64,000 bases of DNA, taken from NCBI GenBank assembly GCA_019188255.1, contig JAETXT010000001.1, forward strand, positions 6,510,001 to 6,574,000, read 5' to 3'. The notes beneath the pieces were generated by a model that worked only from the letters and a program-made list of their open reading frames with translations, searched no databases and was not told where the DNA came from. This DNA is from Verticillium longisporum. Taxonomy: Eukaryota; Ascomycota; Sordariomycetes; Glomerellales; Plectosphaerellaceae. Both the position numbers and the translations under genes were made by a program. Of the stretch, positions 21,831 to 33,139 are shown piece by piece (the stretch's first letter is position 1; each line of letters begins with the position of its first letter).

Positions 21831-22115
21831 ATGACCACCTGTGTGCGGAAGCCCTTTCGCTCTCTCACTTTTGATTCATGCATCACGATGGGAGCCGGCG
21901 GCTTCGTGTACTCCATGAGCGATCACGTCGCCTTCAAATGCCCCTCGGCGTACGATGACCCCCACCCATCGCATAGTGAAGCCATGAGAAATCTCCTTGC
22001 CGCCGAGGATCTGGTTGCCACGCCGGAGGACCCTGGCCGTGACGAGATGCTCCTGGCCGACTGTCACCGTTTTCTCGACAAGGAGAAGCTCGAGACGGAG
22101 AAGATGGCACCATAA
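21831..22115 (+). pseudogene. kinase-like N-lobe fragment
   Basis: This 94-codon frame contains MGAGGFVYSMSDHVAFKCP. It resembles the glycine-rich loop (G-x-G-G-F-V-Y) and the beta-3 lysine of small fungal protein-kinase-like genes. No catalytic loop (HRD/HCD) or DFG follows, either in this frame or in the next 700 bases that I could read. It is either a decayed kinase gene or a short chance match. The stretch around it is gene-poor. Confidence 0.35.
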
Positions 22116-24189
22116 AGTGTTGTACTGATACCTCTAGGGTCCATCCCCTCAAGGGCCACACACATTGACGGAGGATCAGATGAACTTGGGCCATGTTGTG
22201 CAACAAGTCAGTGACACCGGCAAGGGTGTCAACGAAGTTGTAGGCAAAGCTGCCGGTCATGATGAAGCCGACTGATTTGGATGAAATTGGCCAGTGTTGG
22301 GAAGGTAAGGGGGGTGCAGCTCGTAGCCCAAGTACTGAATGGCCCAGTGCTAATTGGGACATGACAAACCAGCTGATGTGTACGAAAAAGACGGGCCTCT
22401 CCTTCCGACCTGCTACCGAAGGGCTAGACTGTTGAGTCTTTGGCCTTCTTTCTATGATCTCCGTCTCTTCCATGGTGTACCGAGACATGGAGAGATCTCG
22501 AGGTAGGGAGCTCTGCGAGGTTGAAGAGCTTCCCTAGGCTTCGAGCCGTGACAGCCCGGACGCGACAGCTCTCGTTCCGCTTGCCTCGGGTCATCTTGAC
22601 TGCGGAATCCCGGCGTACAAGTCTCGCCTTTCCGAAAGGGTGAGTGTCCCGCTGGGCATGTAGGATGCTGGGCGAAGCCCTTGACTTGGATGTGCGTTGG
22701 GGCGTATTCAAGAGAGGCCTGGGCCCTGCTCGTCGAGTAGAAAGAGTCGACTCCGGGACGACCCCTTGCTTTGAGACACTACGGATGCTGGAGCCGCCAT
22801 CCATGGCGTTAGGCGCGCTTTGCACGTCATTTCTAGTGGGCCTGTTCATTCTGCATCTGTTGACATGGTCGGCTGAGACTATACCTAAAGGGTGGGCAGG
22901 ATATCGCGTGAAAACCGACGATTCTGGTGTGTGTGTAAATTTCCCTTCTCAGCAGGGGCTGCAGCCGCAAACGCCCATCTGCAAACGCCTGTCTGCGCCC
23001 TGATCAGGGTCCAAACCATGGCTCTCAGTTCTGCTACCCAAGTACGCGTCCTTTCCAGGTCATTGTTCTCACCTTTCATAGACTCCCTCCTCATGGCTGA
23101 CGTTACCTGCCTCGTTGACTTTTGGGCGCAGCCCTTACCGCGCTCTTGACGGGCTGGGCAATGGAAAGAAGGCAGCTGGGCAGCCACTGGGGCTTCGAGT
23201 ATGACCTTGCCGCACCGGCCGAAAGACTTCATAGTCCCCGCTGGCTTTTTTAGGGAATGGAAGTGATATTCATGTCGAACATCTCGTTAAACTCGAACAT
23301 CTTACTGTGTAGACTCCGTTCGCGTCTCTTGCGCCTGACTTTGAGTAGGGTATATAGTCCATCGTTATACGGCCTAAGGGTTACCTCGAGGTAAGGGAAG
23401 AGGCTGTTTTTGTCAGAGCGTTGGATAGAGCACAGAGAAGAGGTCTTCCGCACGTGGTCCGCAGCTAGATAGAAGATGGGTAGGGGGTTGGAATACATCT
23501 GAATTCTGGCCCTCCGCAGCTTGGAGGACCCTCCGCGCCTCTATATATACAGTTCCCGTAGCCCTTGGCCCCTGACCAACCCCCCTGGCTGGCCCCTGCT
23601 TGGCGAATCCGCAGGGTCTCCTGACAACTTTGCTACAAGGCGTCTTGATCTCTATATCCTATGGATAGTGCTCTTTATAGAGGCGTAGTATACTATTTCG
23701 CCGATCGGTAAAACGAGACGCTATAAAATTAGCCATTCTAGCCCCATCGTCCAAGATGTTTCTGCAAGCCAGGCCCGTGAGCCCATGTCCTTGATCCTTC
23801 TCCATTACGTGAATGGCGCTTGGTAGTGGTTACAGGCAAGTGCCGTACGCATGCATCCAGGAAGAACGAAGCGGGAGAGCTCTCGAGAATTCGATAGAAG
23901 ACTGGCCGACATGAACCTTTGTTCGATCACGTTCCTGGCAAAGTGAAAAGGTCGTCCACTTGGTGTTCGCAGTGTGGTTGATCAGTCTCGAGTACTGGCG
24001 TATCTGAATCCCGCCCACTCGACCTCCATGTGACTCGAAGCCGCAGGTATTCTGCCCCCATTCACACCAAACTGACAGGAACCAGATAGATGGGCAAGAA
24101 CTAAGCTGGCTAGACAGTTTCGCTTGGTAATTCATTCGCTCTCAGCTCGGACTCTCCGACATCTCAACCACCCCAAGTCCCAGCCCTGA
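22116..24189. other. gene-poor stretch with an AT-richer island
   Basis: About 2 kb without a recognisable gene. Within it, 23,240-23,760 is AT-richer than the rest of the window, with several TATA-like runs (CTATATATACAG, CTATAAAATTAG). It has a weak open frame on the minus strand (23,250-23,498) of unknown nature. The composition suggests an old transposon remnant, but I can define neither terminal repeats nor a transposase motif. Confidence 0.4.
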
Positions 24190-26337
24190 TCATGTGCAGC
24201 TAAAGGGAGTCCCAACACTGCCAGCCTCGTAGGCGTCAACAATGCTCTGTATCGTGGTCGTCGTGCTGCCGACCGTCATGAACAGCCCGACCATGACCGT
24301 GAACATGTGGAGATGGCAAACACCCCTCTTCTTCCAGCTCGTGCGTCGGAGCTCCCAGTCCATGTAAAGCCCCATCCAGGCCGGGATGACCAGCTGCTCG
24401 CAATGTCAGAAACCCACGCAGAAGACGATAGAGTGGCATCGGCCTGACGAAAACGTACACACGTTGGCGCCAAGCAGAGGGCGCCATGCAATCCGATAAG
24501 GTAGCTGAAGAAGGGGACAGCCCCGGCGCAGATGAACGCGAGTGAGCTGATGCCGATCGTGGAACCCCTGCATCGGACATGTCAGCAAAGCTTCGGACAC
24601 CGAGCTCGTCCCGGAACACGTAAAGCCATACAGCCCAGTGAGTGAAACTGCGGCTCTGCAGATGCTCGGAGTGGCGGAGAATGCGGACGACTAACTGCCC
24701 ACACCATTAGCGAGGCGACGCAGAGGCAGCCCGTGGGCCTGACTGACGGTCTTGGCTGCGAGGTGGACCCGGAGCGTGCAGGTCATGATGAAGCCCGGGA
24801 TGGAAATGCCGTGGGCAATCTTCATGAGCAGGCCTCCTGCACTGCCCCGCGCAGGGCTTGCCACGTATTTGCCGCAATAGCTGACGAGGAGGTCAGCCCG
24901 ATACGCACCAGGGTAGGAGACAAGGAGCGGCGCACAGGTATACGACAAGTGACATTGTGACATGGCAGATGAAGAGCACAATCTGAGAAGAGAAGAGGGA
25001 CTTTTTAAAAGCTCTAGGCGCTTTCATCTCCGCAATGACGGGCATGAACGTTGGTGTCGATGAGAAGGCCGCTACGTGAGCCGTGAGCATGTCGTGCATG
25101 GTAACAGGCATGGTGCATGGTAACAGGCACGGAGACGACTGACCGAATATATTGACCGCAGCCGTGAGCCCCGGTGCAACAGCTGGGGCACCGATAGTGA
25201 CCACACCAATGTCAAACGGTCCCTCCTGCGGAGCCGCAGCAGGTCGGTCGACTTGCGTTACTCCGATACTGGACCAAAGGTCAGTGCAGCCCAGAGCACG
25301 TGCTTTCCCCAAACGTACACGATGATGAAGACGGCGGTAAAAAGAGAGGCGAAGCCGATCCAGGTAAAGATGTGAGCCTTCCCAGGGTCTGGATGCTTGC
25401 TAGAAGAGCAGTGCAAACGGCAGCAACCAGCGTCCACACGGTGTTACAGACGTTGCGACTGGAGAGGGCCTTGAACCCTTGCGCCAGGCCAACAAAACCC
25501 GCCCCCGATGCCAGCCTGTTGAGTGTGAGACGTTGTAGTTCTGCATGACCAGCGAGAATGAGCAGTGGTTTACTTACGTCCAGGCTACAATGAACAGAGC
25601 GCCAGCCACCTCGCGCAAGACAGGGCCGCCCACGATGCCGGCCGCGTCCGCAATGTTATGGATGCCGGCATATCGCATCCCGAAGACGTACATGATATAA
25701 GCATAGTCTTGAACAGCACGTTAGTCTTCTCTCGCGTGAAGGGGTTTCGGGAATGGCAGCGAGCTATACATGTCGTCAGAGCCCCAAAGCCGAGGAGCAC
25801 GAGCAGTCCCGGAACATAGCCCAGGACGCTGAACGTGGCAGGCATCGCCAGGACGCCCGTGGCAAAGCAAAGCACAACGTGAGGAGTATAACGGCAGCAG
25901 GAATCCTATGCGTCATGTTAGGTCCGCTCCAGCGAGATGGACGATATCTGGCAGTAGCCATGGAGGAGAAGAGCGTACCATCCCAGGGCGCGGTACTCGC
26001 TCTGGTCAAACACCTCGCCGGGGTTCTCCACAGCGTAACTCTCGCCAAGCTTCTCCAGCTAGTCCGTGGGGCATTTCGATTCTATCGTCTCCAAGTGATC
26101 ATCTTAGATTGTGATCTAGCGCTAGTGGCTATTTTTGACAGGGCTCTGTATCTGCAAGTAATCGGGATTCCCGCTTTGCTCCCAATTATTGGGTCCAGCG
26201 TATCTGCCGACGGCCTGCCAATATACCCCGCCGTTGGCTTCCATGTCTCCAACACTTATCTACCACCTGCTGCGCGAGGCCTCGAATTTGGACGAGTTGG
26301 TGGCTATGGAGCTGGAGGGGCTGGAAGTCTTGGACAT
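24190..26337 (-). CDS. AAAP-family amino-acid permease (Mtr-like), frame-disrupted
   Basis: This is a many-exon gene, and exon ends in its 3' half are approximate. Proposed exons include 26058-25979, 25905-25770, 25707-25578 and 25515 onward. The 5' exon (ATG at 26337, MSKTSSPSSSIATNSS) is tentative. Diagnostic pieces are ATGVLAMPATFSVLGYVPGL (TM1), GMRYAGIHNIADAAG, DRPAAAPQEGPFDIG, STPTFMPVIAEM, YCGKYVASPARGSAGG and the tail QSIVDAYEAGSVGTPFSC. These match fungal neutral amino-acid permeases of the Mtr type, plasma-membrane proton symporters with about 11 helices. Single-base losses break the frame near 25,863-25,872 and 25,376-25,385. It is divergent from the amidase gene. Substrate unknown. 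Confidence 0.75.
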
Positions 26338-26868
26338 GGTAGAGATGTTGGAGGTGCCGGAGGCACTGGAGTTGGAGGCATTGGAGTTGGAGGCAATGAT
26401 TCCCTCGCAGGCAAAAGACATTGTAACGCTTGGAATGGTGAGTTGGGGTCAACGGACCGGGATTGGGGCACGACAATTCCGTGTACACCATCCCATGTTG
26501 AGCCAATGATGCGTTCTCACCCACACGGTAGCACGACCCAGCCAGATTCAGCTGTCATTGGTGTCTACACACAGAGTCCGACGTGCGGGCACTGGGCCAT
26601 CGGAGGCAGTCGTCCAGTCAGTCCACGACTGCAGTCGCTGTTATCGGGTATCACCAGAATGCTGGCTAGGAGCAACTCCTGCGGTGCTGACGCCAAGGCC
26701 CTTCCCCGCTTCGTGAGCTGACCTTCGTCTCGGTCACGAAGCTCCGGGTGCTTCGTCTCACACAATATTCCCCCCTTCAACAGCGTGCTACTTTAAAACG
26801 GCATCAAGCCAGCTGGGACTTCGCGGGTCACACTGCATCATTCATCTTACACCAGCCGGAATTGCAAC
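26338..26868. promoter_or_regulatory. shared region between permease and amidase genes
   Basis: This is about 530 bp between two divergent starts. A CGATAA word on the minus strand (26,641-26,646) fits the HGATAR consensus of the nitrogen regulator AreA/NIT2. A single site is weak evidence. Near the left end GGAGTTGGAGGCA-like units repeat (about 26,366-26,398). Confidence 0.35.
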
Positions 26869-28846
26869 ATGGTAAACTGGCGAACGGCTGCGGCCGAGAA
26901 GCGACAGTCCGTGATCGATCTGATCCCCGCTCCCTGGGTGATCTCTGGTCCGCCTCCGCCTGATGCCCAGCGGGATATCACGGGCGATTACATCCGCCAA
27001 TACCTGACGAAAGATGAGGTCGACATGACCGAGTCCGACGTGTCAACTATTCTGCGCCACGTTCGCGAGGGCCAGTGGAAAGCGCGCGACATGGCCGAGG
27101 CTTTCTGTCACCGAGCCGCGCTGGCCCATCAAATGGTACGTCATGGCCCCTCGACGCAGACTGGCCAAGTTGCTGAAATGTGTCGATTGCTTGTCAGACG
27201 AACTGCCTGCACGAGATATTCTTTGACGCGGCCCTGGACGAGGCGCAAAAGCTGGACGAGTACTTTGCGGCGACGGGCCAGCTCAAGGGACCTCTTCACG
27301 GTCTGCCGATCAGTCTCAAAGACCAGTTCCATGTGCGGGGTGTGGAAACAACCATGGGCTACGTCGGATGGATCGGCACCTTTCAGGGACGAAAGGGCAC
27401 CGGCAAGGAGAGGGTGTTCGAGAGCGAACTCGTGCGCGAGTTGCGACAGCTCGGCGCTGTTCTCTACTGCAAGACAAGCGTGCCCCACACGCTCATGTCG
27501 GGTGAAACGTTCAACAACATTGTAGGCTACGTGCCGAACCCGAAGAACAGACTGCTGACGGCAGGCGGTAGCTCTGGCGGAGAAGGCGCGCTGCTCGCGC
27601 TCCGGGGGAGCCCGCTCGGCGTCGGGACGGACATTGGAGGCAGCATCCGGTTTCCGTCTGGCTTCAACGGCCTGTACGGACTGAGACCGTCGAGCGGCAG
27701 GTTTCCGTACGAGGGCATGGCGAACAGCATGGACGGTCAGAGCTCTGTCCTGAGCGTGCTCGGGCCCATGGCCCACTCGGTCGAGGCGGTCAAGGTCTTC
27801 ACGGAAGCCGTGCTCAGCCAGCAGCCGTGGCTGCATGATCCGTTGGTGGTGGAGCTTCCATGGCGGGCATCCCTGTTCCAGAACACGGTCGACAGTCCCA
27901 AGCCTCTTGTGTTTGGGATTCTTGCCTGTGATGGCTGCGTTTCCGTGCAGCCACCAGTCCAACGCGCGATGAAGAAGATGGCCGACACTCTCAAGTCGCT
28001 CGGCCACACCGTTGTGGCGTGGGAACCTCCGAGCCACGAACGCGCAATGGAAATAGCGGTACGTTCGTCCGTCCGTCCCGTGCCGGGCTTCGTCCGTGCT
28101 GACATGATGGCTAGACGCATGCGTATCTGCTCGACGGTGGACGTGACGTGTTTCGTGCGTTTGCGCTGTCGAGGGAGCCCATGTCGAAACCGATTGTGCG
28201 GACGTATGGTCTGGCAGGATATGAGGAAAGCAGCGGCTCGGAAATAGCGGCTCTCCATGTGAAGAAGCGCACATACCAGAAGGAGTACATGGACTACTGG
28301 AACAGCACGTCGGCGCTCACCGACGCGCAGGAGGCTGTGACGGCGGTGATTGCTCCCATTGCGCCGTACGCGGTCCCTCAACAGGAGAAGTTTGGCTACT
28401 ACGGTGAGGAAGATGGCCCGACCTCCGCCCCGTGCCACTCGTGTTCCTTGACTGACATTGCTGGGGCGGGGGGCCAGGATACGCGACGTTTGTCAATGTT
28501 CTCGACTACTCTGCCATAACAATGCCGACGACGACGTGCGACCGGGACGTCGATGTATTCGATGAGCACTACGTGCCGATGAACACCGTGGACGAAGAGG
28601 TGTGGAAGGATTGTTCGTCTCTGCCTCTCCCTCTCTCCCTCTCTCCCCAGGGTGGCGGTCAGCTCTCTGGCCGTCAGGGTGATCTGCTGAAAGGTCTGCT
28701 AATGATGGATGACAGATGATGCCGACGTGTACCACGGGGCGCCCGTAGGCCTGCAGTTGATCGGCAGGCGATTCGAGGAAGAGAAGATGCTCGGCCTGGC
28801 CACCGTGATTGCTCGCGCCTTGCAGAGCGAGAGTGGAAGCGAGTGA
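26869..28846 (+). CDS. amidase-signature hydrolase, acetamidase (amdS) type
   Basis: Exons 26869-27135, 27198-28058, 28115-28403, 28478-28612 and 28716-28846 give 560 residues with no break. The Ser-cisSer-Lys triad is visible. Lys lies in LHGLPISLKDQF, the cis-Ser in GGSSGGEGAL and the nucleophile Ser in GVGTDIGGSIRFPS. The tail YHGAPVGLQLIGRRFEEEKM matches the AmdS C-terminus, and alignment with Aspergillus AmdS runs end to end. Such enzymes hydrolyse short aliphatic amides to an acid and ammonium, but substrates vary and cannot be set from the sequence. Introns are 56-103 bp with GT-AG borders. Exon 1 ends right after an ATG codon at donor GTACGT. The neighbour on the other strand is an amino-acid permease. 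Confidence 0.92.
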
Positions 28847-29268
28847 GAGCAGGTCAGTCGCTGCTGGACCATGGCGGCGGCAGGAGGAGAAGCTCTGGGC
28901 AGGGTGTCTGGTGATGTCAAGTAAGGAAGGTGTTTAGGTGGTCGCCAGGTACATTGCGAACAATTGTAGTCTTGATACGGAATGGGACACCGTTTTTAAC
29001 CAAGCACAACTCGTGACAACGGACGGTGGAGCCCACCGATCCGTCCAGCGCCGTGTAAAACCGAGAAGCCATCTCCGCCCCATACTCCGCCCCACACCCC
29101 ATCATCACCTCACAGAGCGCAACGACCATTCCTCCATGCTTCCTCCACGCCTCCTCTGGCCAATGCATCACAACTGAAGCCATTCTCACCTCAAGCAGAT
29201 TCTCATCACCATCTCCACCATCTCCATCATCTCATCGCCACACAACCAGGGATTAAGGCTCATCCAGC
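28847..29268. other. short intergenic spacer
   Basis: No gene is seen. The right end (29,195-29,235) is a CATCTCCACCATCTCCATC-like pyrimidine-rich run directly before the next start. Confidence 0.6.
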
Positions 29269-30871
29269 ATGGTCGAACCCTGGCTCCAGCTGCAAGCCCA
29301 GCACACCGCCCACGCCCAGACCGCCGCCGCCCTCGAGTCGACGCGCAACGCCTGGTCCCAGCACCACGAGAACCATGATGCGCGCGTCCGCTACACGGCC
29401 ACCTACGACGACCTTGTCGAGTCGCTGCGCAAACGCTACGCCGAGCCTGCGCCCGACTCATGGCTCGCCGCCTCGACCCCGTCCCAGGACCAGGACCAGA
29501 ACCAGGACCAGGACCCAGACTCGTTCCCCGCGGCGCTCGACGCCCTCTTCGCCCGTCTCAAGGCCCGCGATGCCGAGGCCGCCGACATTGAGGCCATGAT
29601 CGCCCGCGAAAAGACCCGCTGGTACCGCCGCACCCTGCGCGACGCCGCCGCCGGCACCCAAGCCGAACGCCTCATGGGCCGCCAGGCGTATCTGTCCGCG
29701 CTCGAGGGCCACGTAGACGAGGGCCACGCCGCCAACGGCACCACCACGGAGGCCGGCGCTGCACCCACGAACAGCAGCAGCACCACCAGCACCACCACCA
29801 CCAAAGCTGCCACCACCTACGACTGGGCCGCCGGCGCCGACGCCATCCACCGCGCCCTCACCTCGCAGGCCGCCACCGCCCCCTCCGTCGACGACGTCCT
29901 CGCCAAGCTCGCCACCGCCGGCCCCGACGCCGCCCCGCGCGCCGAGGCCTACATCGACCTCTTCCTTCGCGACCCAGCAACAGGCGCCCTGCCCGCCTCG
30001 TGCGCCGCCGCCGCCGCCAGCCTGCGCGCCGGCACGCCCCTCGACGTCGTCTTCGCGCGCCTCGCCGCCGACGCCGCCGCCAGCACCCGCACCGGCACCG
30101 CCGCCCCGCGCGCCCAGGCCGATCAGCACAGGCGCAAGCTCGCCGAGCTGCGCCGCGCCCAGGCCGCCCACCTGCGCGACAAGGCCGTCAAGGCCGAGAC
30201 GCGCCAGCGCCGCCTGCGCCAGCAGCAGCAGCAGGGCCCGCGCGTCGACGCCGAGGTCTACGAGAACCTGCCCGACGGCGTCGCCGTCGGGGACGTCCGC
30301 GCCTGCGCCCTCTGCCAGGTGCTCGCCGGCCTGGGCGTCGGCGCGCAAAAGGTGTACAGGACGCCCGAGAGGCTCGCAGAGACCCACGTCAGTCGCCTTT
30401 TTTTTCCCCCTTTCCGTGCTAGACCTCTTTCTGTTCCCTGGCCAGACCCAGACAAACGTCGCTGACAAAACCCAGGACGAGCACATCCGCTCAGAACACA
30501 GGTGTGCCGCCGCCGAAGACTGCGTGCAGCTCACCGACGAGGACGTCGACATGGCCGGCAGCGACGAGGCCGCGAGCCCCGCCATCTGCAAAGAGTGCGC
30601 CGAGACGCAGAGCCACGCCGTCGTCTACTGCTCGACGCGCTGCGCCGCCGCGCATTTCCGCCAGCACAGAGAGACTGTCCACGTGCCGGGGCGTCGGCGC
30701 GACTCGAGCAAGTCGGTCGAGCATGACACCAAGGACCTGGTCTTTGACGACGACGACAGGTCCAAGTATCACGCCGAAGACATTACCAAGTTTGTCTGGA
30801 CCCTCAGCGACGCAGTAGAGCGCTTCTTCAAGGGGAAGAACCCCGACGTCAAAATCCTGTCCATTGACTAG
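29269..30871 (+). CDS. Ala-rich coiled-coil protein with C-terminal MYND-like Cys/His cluster
   Basis: Exons 29269-30387 and 30476-30871 give 504 residues. The intron (88 bp) has donor GTCAGT and acceptor CCCAG. Residues 1-340 are Ala/Arg-rich and largely helical, with a DQDQNQDQD run near residue 75 and polyGln near 325. The C-terminal part holds Cys346-x2-Cys349, Cys383, Cys389, Cys411-x2-Cys414, Cys425-x3-Cys429, and His433, His437 and His442. YCSTRCAAAHFRQH resembles the second half of a MYND finger. The end, DITKFVWTLSDAVERFFKGK, is a likely amphipathic helix. MYND-like fingers mediate protein contacts. I do not recognise the orthologue. The gene is intact, and a second possible acceptor (GCCAG, near 30,444) would lengthen exon 2. 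Confidence 0.75.
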
Positions 30872-31393
30872 ATGCCTGCCATGACAATAGTAGATCCAAT
30901 ATAGAGCCCTCCGCAGCGCCAATAATACCACATCACATCTCAACGTCACGTCATATTCCAGCTCGCGTGGTAGCAATGATTCCAAAAAGTCTACGACTCG
31001 ACAGGTATCTGAATGACGGCTGTGGATGGTCCCAACCAGCTAGCCCCTCTCACACAACCTTTGTTGTTGAACGACGATGCGCCTTGTTCCCTAGCTAGAC
31101 CCATGGTCTTCTTCTTCTTCTTTTTTTTTTTTTTATTATCTTTCTTCTCGCCTTCTTCCTTCGTAAGCTCAATACCCTGTAGCTTTCCCACAAGCTTGAC
31201 GTCTCTCAGTTCAACAACCTCCGTCCTCCCCGCCTTGTCTACCAACGAGGCTGCATTCCCAAGTCTCCATCCAAGCGAACACACGCTGGAAAAGGCTGAG
31301 AATGTCAAGATACGTTCTGTGCTCCGTGTCTGTTCTCATTCAAGTCGACTGTTTATGACAAAATCAAAAGGGTGAAACAAATGTACGCCGAGC
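30872..31393. other. 3' intergenic between convergent genes
   Basis: No gene is seen between the MYND-like gene and the next minus-strand gene. A CTTCTTCTTC run and poly-T (about 31,110-31,133) are the only notable features. Confidence 0.6.
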
Positions 31394-33139
31394 TCATTCG
31401 GCAGAGGAATTGTACCGTCTCGTCATTCTCTCGGTTTCTTCCATGCCGTTGATCATGGATGTGAGCATCATGGTCAAGAATGGTTTGGCCGCTTCGGCAG
31501 TGCTCATTTCGTTTGCTTCATGAATTTCCAGCTTTCCTTGCTTGACCTGACCGCGCTGGGGGCGACCTTGTCCGATAACGCCTACAGTCTCTTGGTGATG
31601 ACGGTTCTCCGCCTCACGGGCAAGCTGCCCGACAGACTTCGCGAAGGCGTCGGCGCCGGCATAGAATTGACGGTGGATCGCGTCGTTACGTCGCTGAATG
31701 TGCATTTCGGATCGTCGGAAGACACCCTCCTTTGACTGCCAGGCAGGGTGCAAGGGGTACATAGTCTGCCAGTCCGAGTCAAGCTCGGTGAAGTTCTGGA
31801 AAGAAGGGCCTCCACGAGGGTAAAAGTGCTTGACCTCATCAAAGCACCTGGTGTCCCAGGTATGCGTACTCTTCGTCCCGGCCTTCAGCGTGGGCGGCTT
31901 GACGATCTGCGCACCAAGGGCTGGCGCCCGAGCTGACTCGGGGATCGGTGCCTCGCACACGCCATGGAAAGACGGCTCGCCCTCGCCAGCTGGATAAGTG
32001 GTGACGCCGCTGGCATTAGCCGGGCACAGCATCTCAGTTGCCGCCAACTTGCTCGTGTTCTGCAGGAGAGCGCGGAACTCGACAGCAGCAGGGTCATCGT
32101 CGGCAACGACAAACTTGTGAGGAGTGCTGTTGGGAGGGTTACGCAGGGCTGTGTCGCTATTGGCAACCTTATACTGGCGCTGCCCGGGCGGTCCGGCAGT
32201 GAGAGGCTTCGGGGCACCCGGTCCAGTGCCGAGATCCGGCTGGTAGACAGTGTTGGCGTTATAGGAGTTGTTGGCGCCCTGCAAATCGACAGTCTCGAAG
32301 CCGGGAGGGATGCTGGTGACTTGTCTGACCGGGCCGGTCTGTCGCTGCCTGCCTTCGGGAGGAAATGTCATCGAACCACCAGCAAGCACGCCGCGAAGAG
32401 TCGTGGGCGAAGTGGAGCGACCAGTCTCAGTATCAGAGCAGCCGAAAGAGAAAGTTCCAAAGGAAGGAGTAGCCGAGCGGTCCGTCAGGGTGTTCCCGCT
32501 GTTGGAGGCGGCAGACCGCGCGCCAGGACGAGCACGAAGAGCCTTCTGAGCCTTCTGCTGGTTCGGGTTCGGGTACGATGCCAGGCTGTTGAGTGACTTG
32601 ACGGTGAGGGTGGAGATTGGATCCTCCGACATGTCTTCATCGAGGTCATCCTCGAGTCCCTCGGCCATGTCGACGGGTTTGCCGATGCCGATGGTGGTCT
32701 CCGACGAGACAGCGGGCACACTGCCAGGCCGTTTCTGGGCAGGATCCATATCAGCAGGAGACGGGGGCTCGGAGCTTCTGTCGGGGAAAAGCGGGCTGAC
32801 GGCTCGGTCGTAGTTCTGCTGAAGAGGCGAGTAATGAGGAACGACAGGGCTAGAGTTCACGGGGACGCTGTTCCTCGCGAGACTACTGCTCATAGGCAGG
32901 TTGGCGATGATTGACTTTGGTAAAAAGGTGAGCTCAGAAGATGCAGCAGAGTTCAATCCCCATTTCTGAGTACGAGAGCGGCGAGTGGGAGCCTGGATAG
33001 GTTGAACACTGTCAGGGTTGAAGATGGTGCCAGCAGTGGTGTAGGTGAACTTGGGAGTGTCGGACGCAGCACCATTGTCGGTCTTGGCAGGATTCATGGT
33101 GCCGACTGTCAAGTTCAAGATCGGTTGTAGATGCGCCAT
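31394..33139 (-). CDS. unrecognised fungal protein, 581 residues
   Basis: This is a single open exon. I place the start at 33139 (MAHLQPILNLTVGTMNPAKT). A second in-frame ATG at 33097 would give 567 residues. Residues 15-330 are Ser/Pro/Thr-rich and probably disordered, with PKFTYTTAGTIFNPDSVQPI and RRSRTQKWGL near the front. The C-terminal third looks folded: DTRCFDEVKHFYPRGGPSFQ, DSDWQTMYPLHPAWQSKEGV and RRNDAIHRQFYAGADAFAKS. No named domain is visible. Its clean 1.7-kb frame and codon use support a real gene. I assign no function. Confidence 0.8.
   Translation of the reverse strand: MAHLQPILNLTVGTMNPAKTDNGAASDTPKFTYTTAGTIFNPDSVQPIQAPTRRSRTQKWGLNSAASSELTFLPKSIIANLPMSSSLARNSVPVNSSPVVPHYSPLQQNYDRAVSPLFPDRSSEPPSPADMDPAQKRPGSVPAVSSETTIGIGKPVDMAEGLEDDLDEDMSEDPISTLTVKSLNSLASYPNPNQQKAQKALRARPGARSAASNSGNTLTDRSATPSFGTFSFGCSDTETGRSTSPTTLRGVLAGGSMTFPPEGRQRQTGPVRQVTSIPPGFETVDLQGANNSYNANTVYQPDLGTGPGAPKPLTAGPPGQRQYKVANSDTALRNPPNSTPHKFVVADDDPAAVEFRALLQNTSKLAATEMLCPANASGVTTYPAGEGEPSFHGVCEAPIPESARAPALGAQIVKPPTLKAGTKSTHTWDTRCFDEVKHFYPRGGPSFQNFTELDSDWQTMYPLHPAWQSKEGVFRRSEMHIQRRNDAIHRQFYAGADAFAKSVGQLAREAENRHHQETVGVIGQGRPQRGQVKQGKLEIHEANEMSTAEAAKPFLTMMLTSMINGMEETERMTRRYNSSAE

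Noticed and set aside
27141..28274. 377-codon minus-strand frame opposite the amidase
   Set aside because: It is an antisense shadow. It crosses amidase introns and shows no domain.
29458..30591. 377-codon Gly-rich minus-strand frame opposite the MYND-like gene
   Set aside because: It arises from GC-rich Ala codons read backwards.
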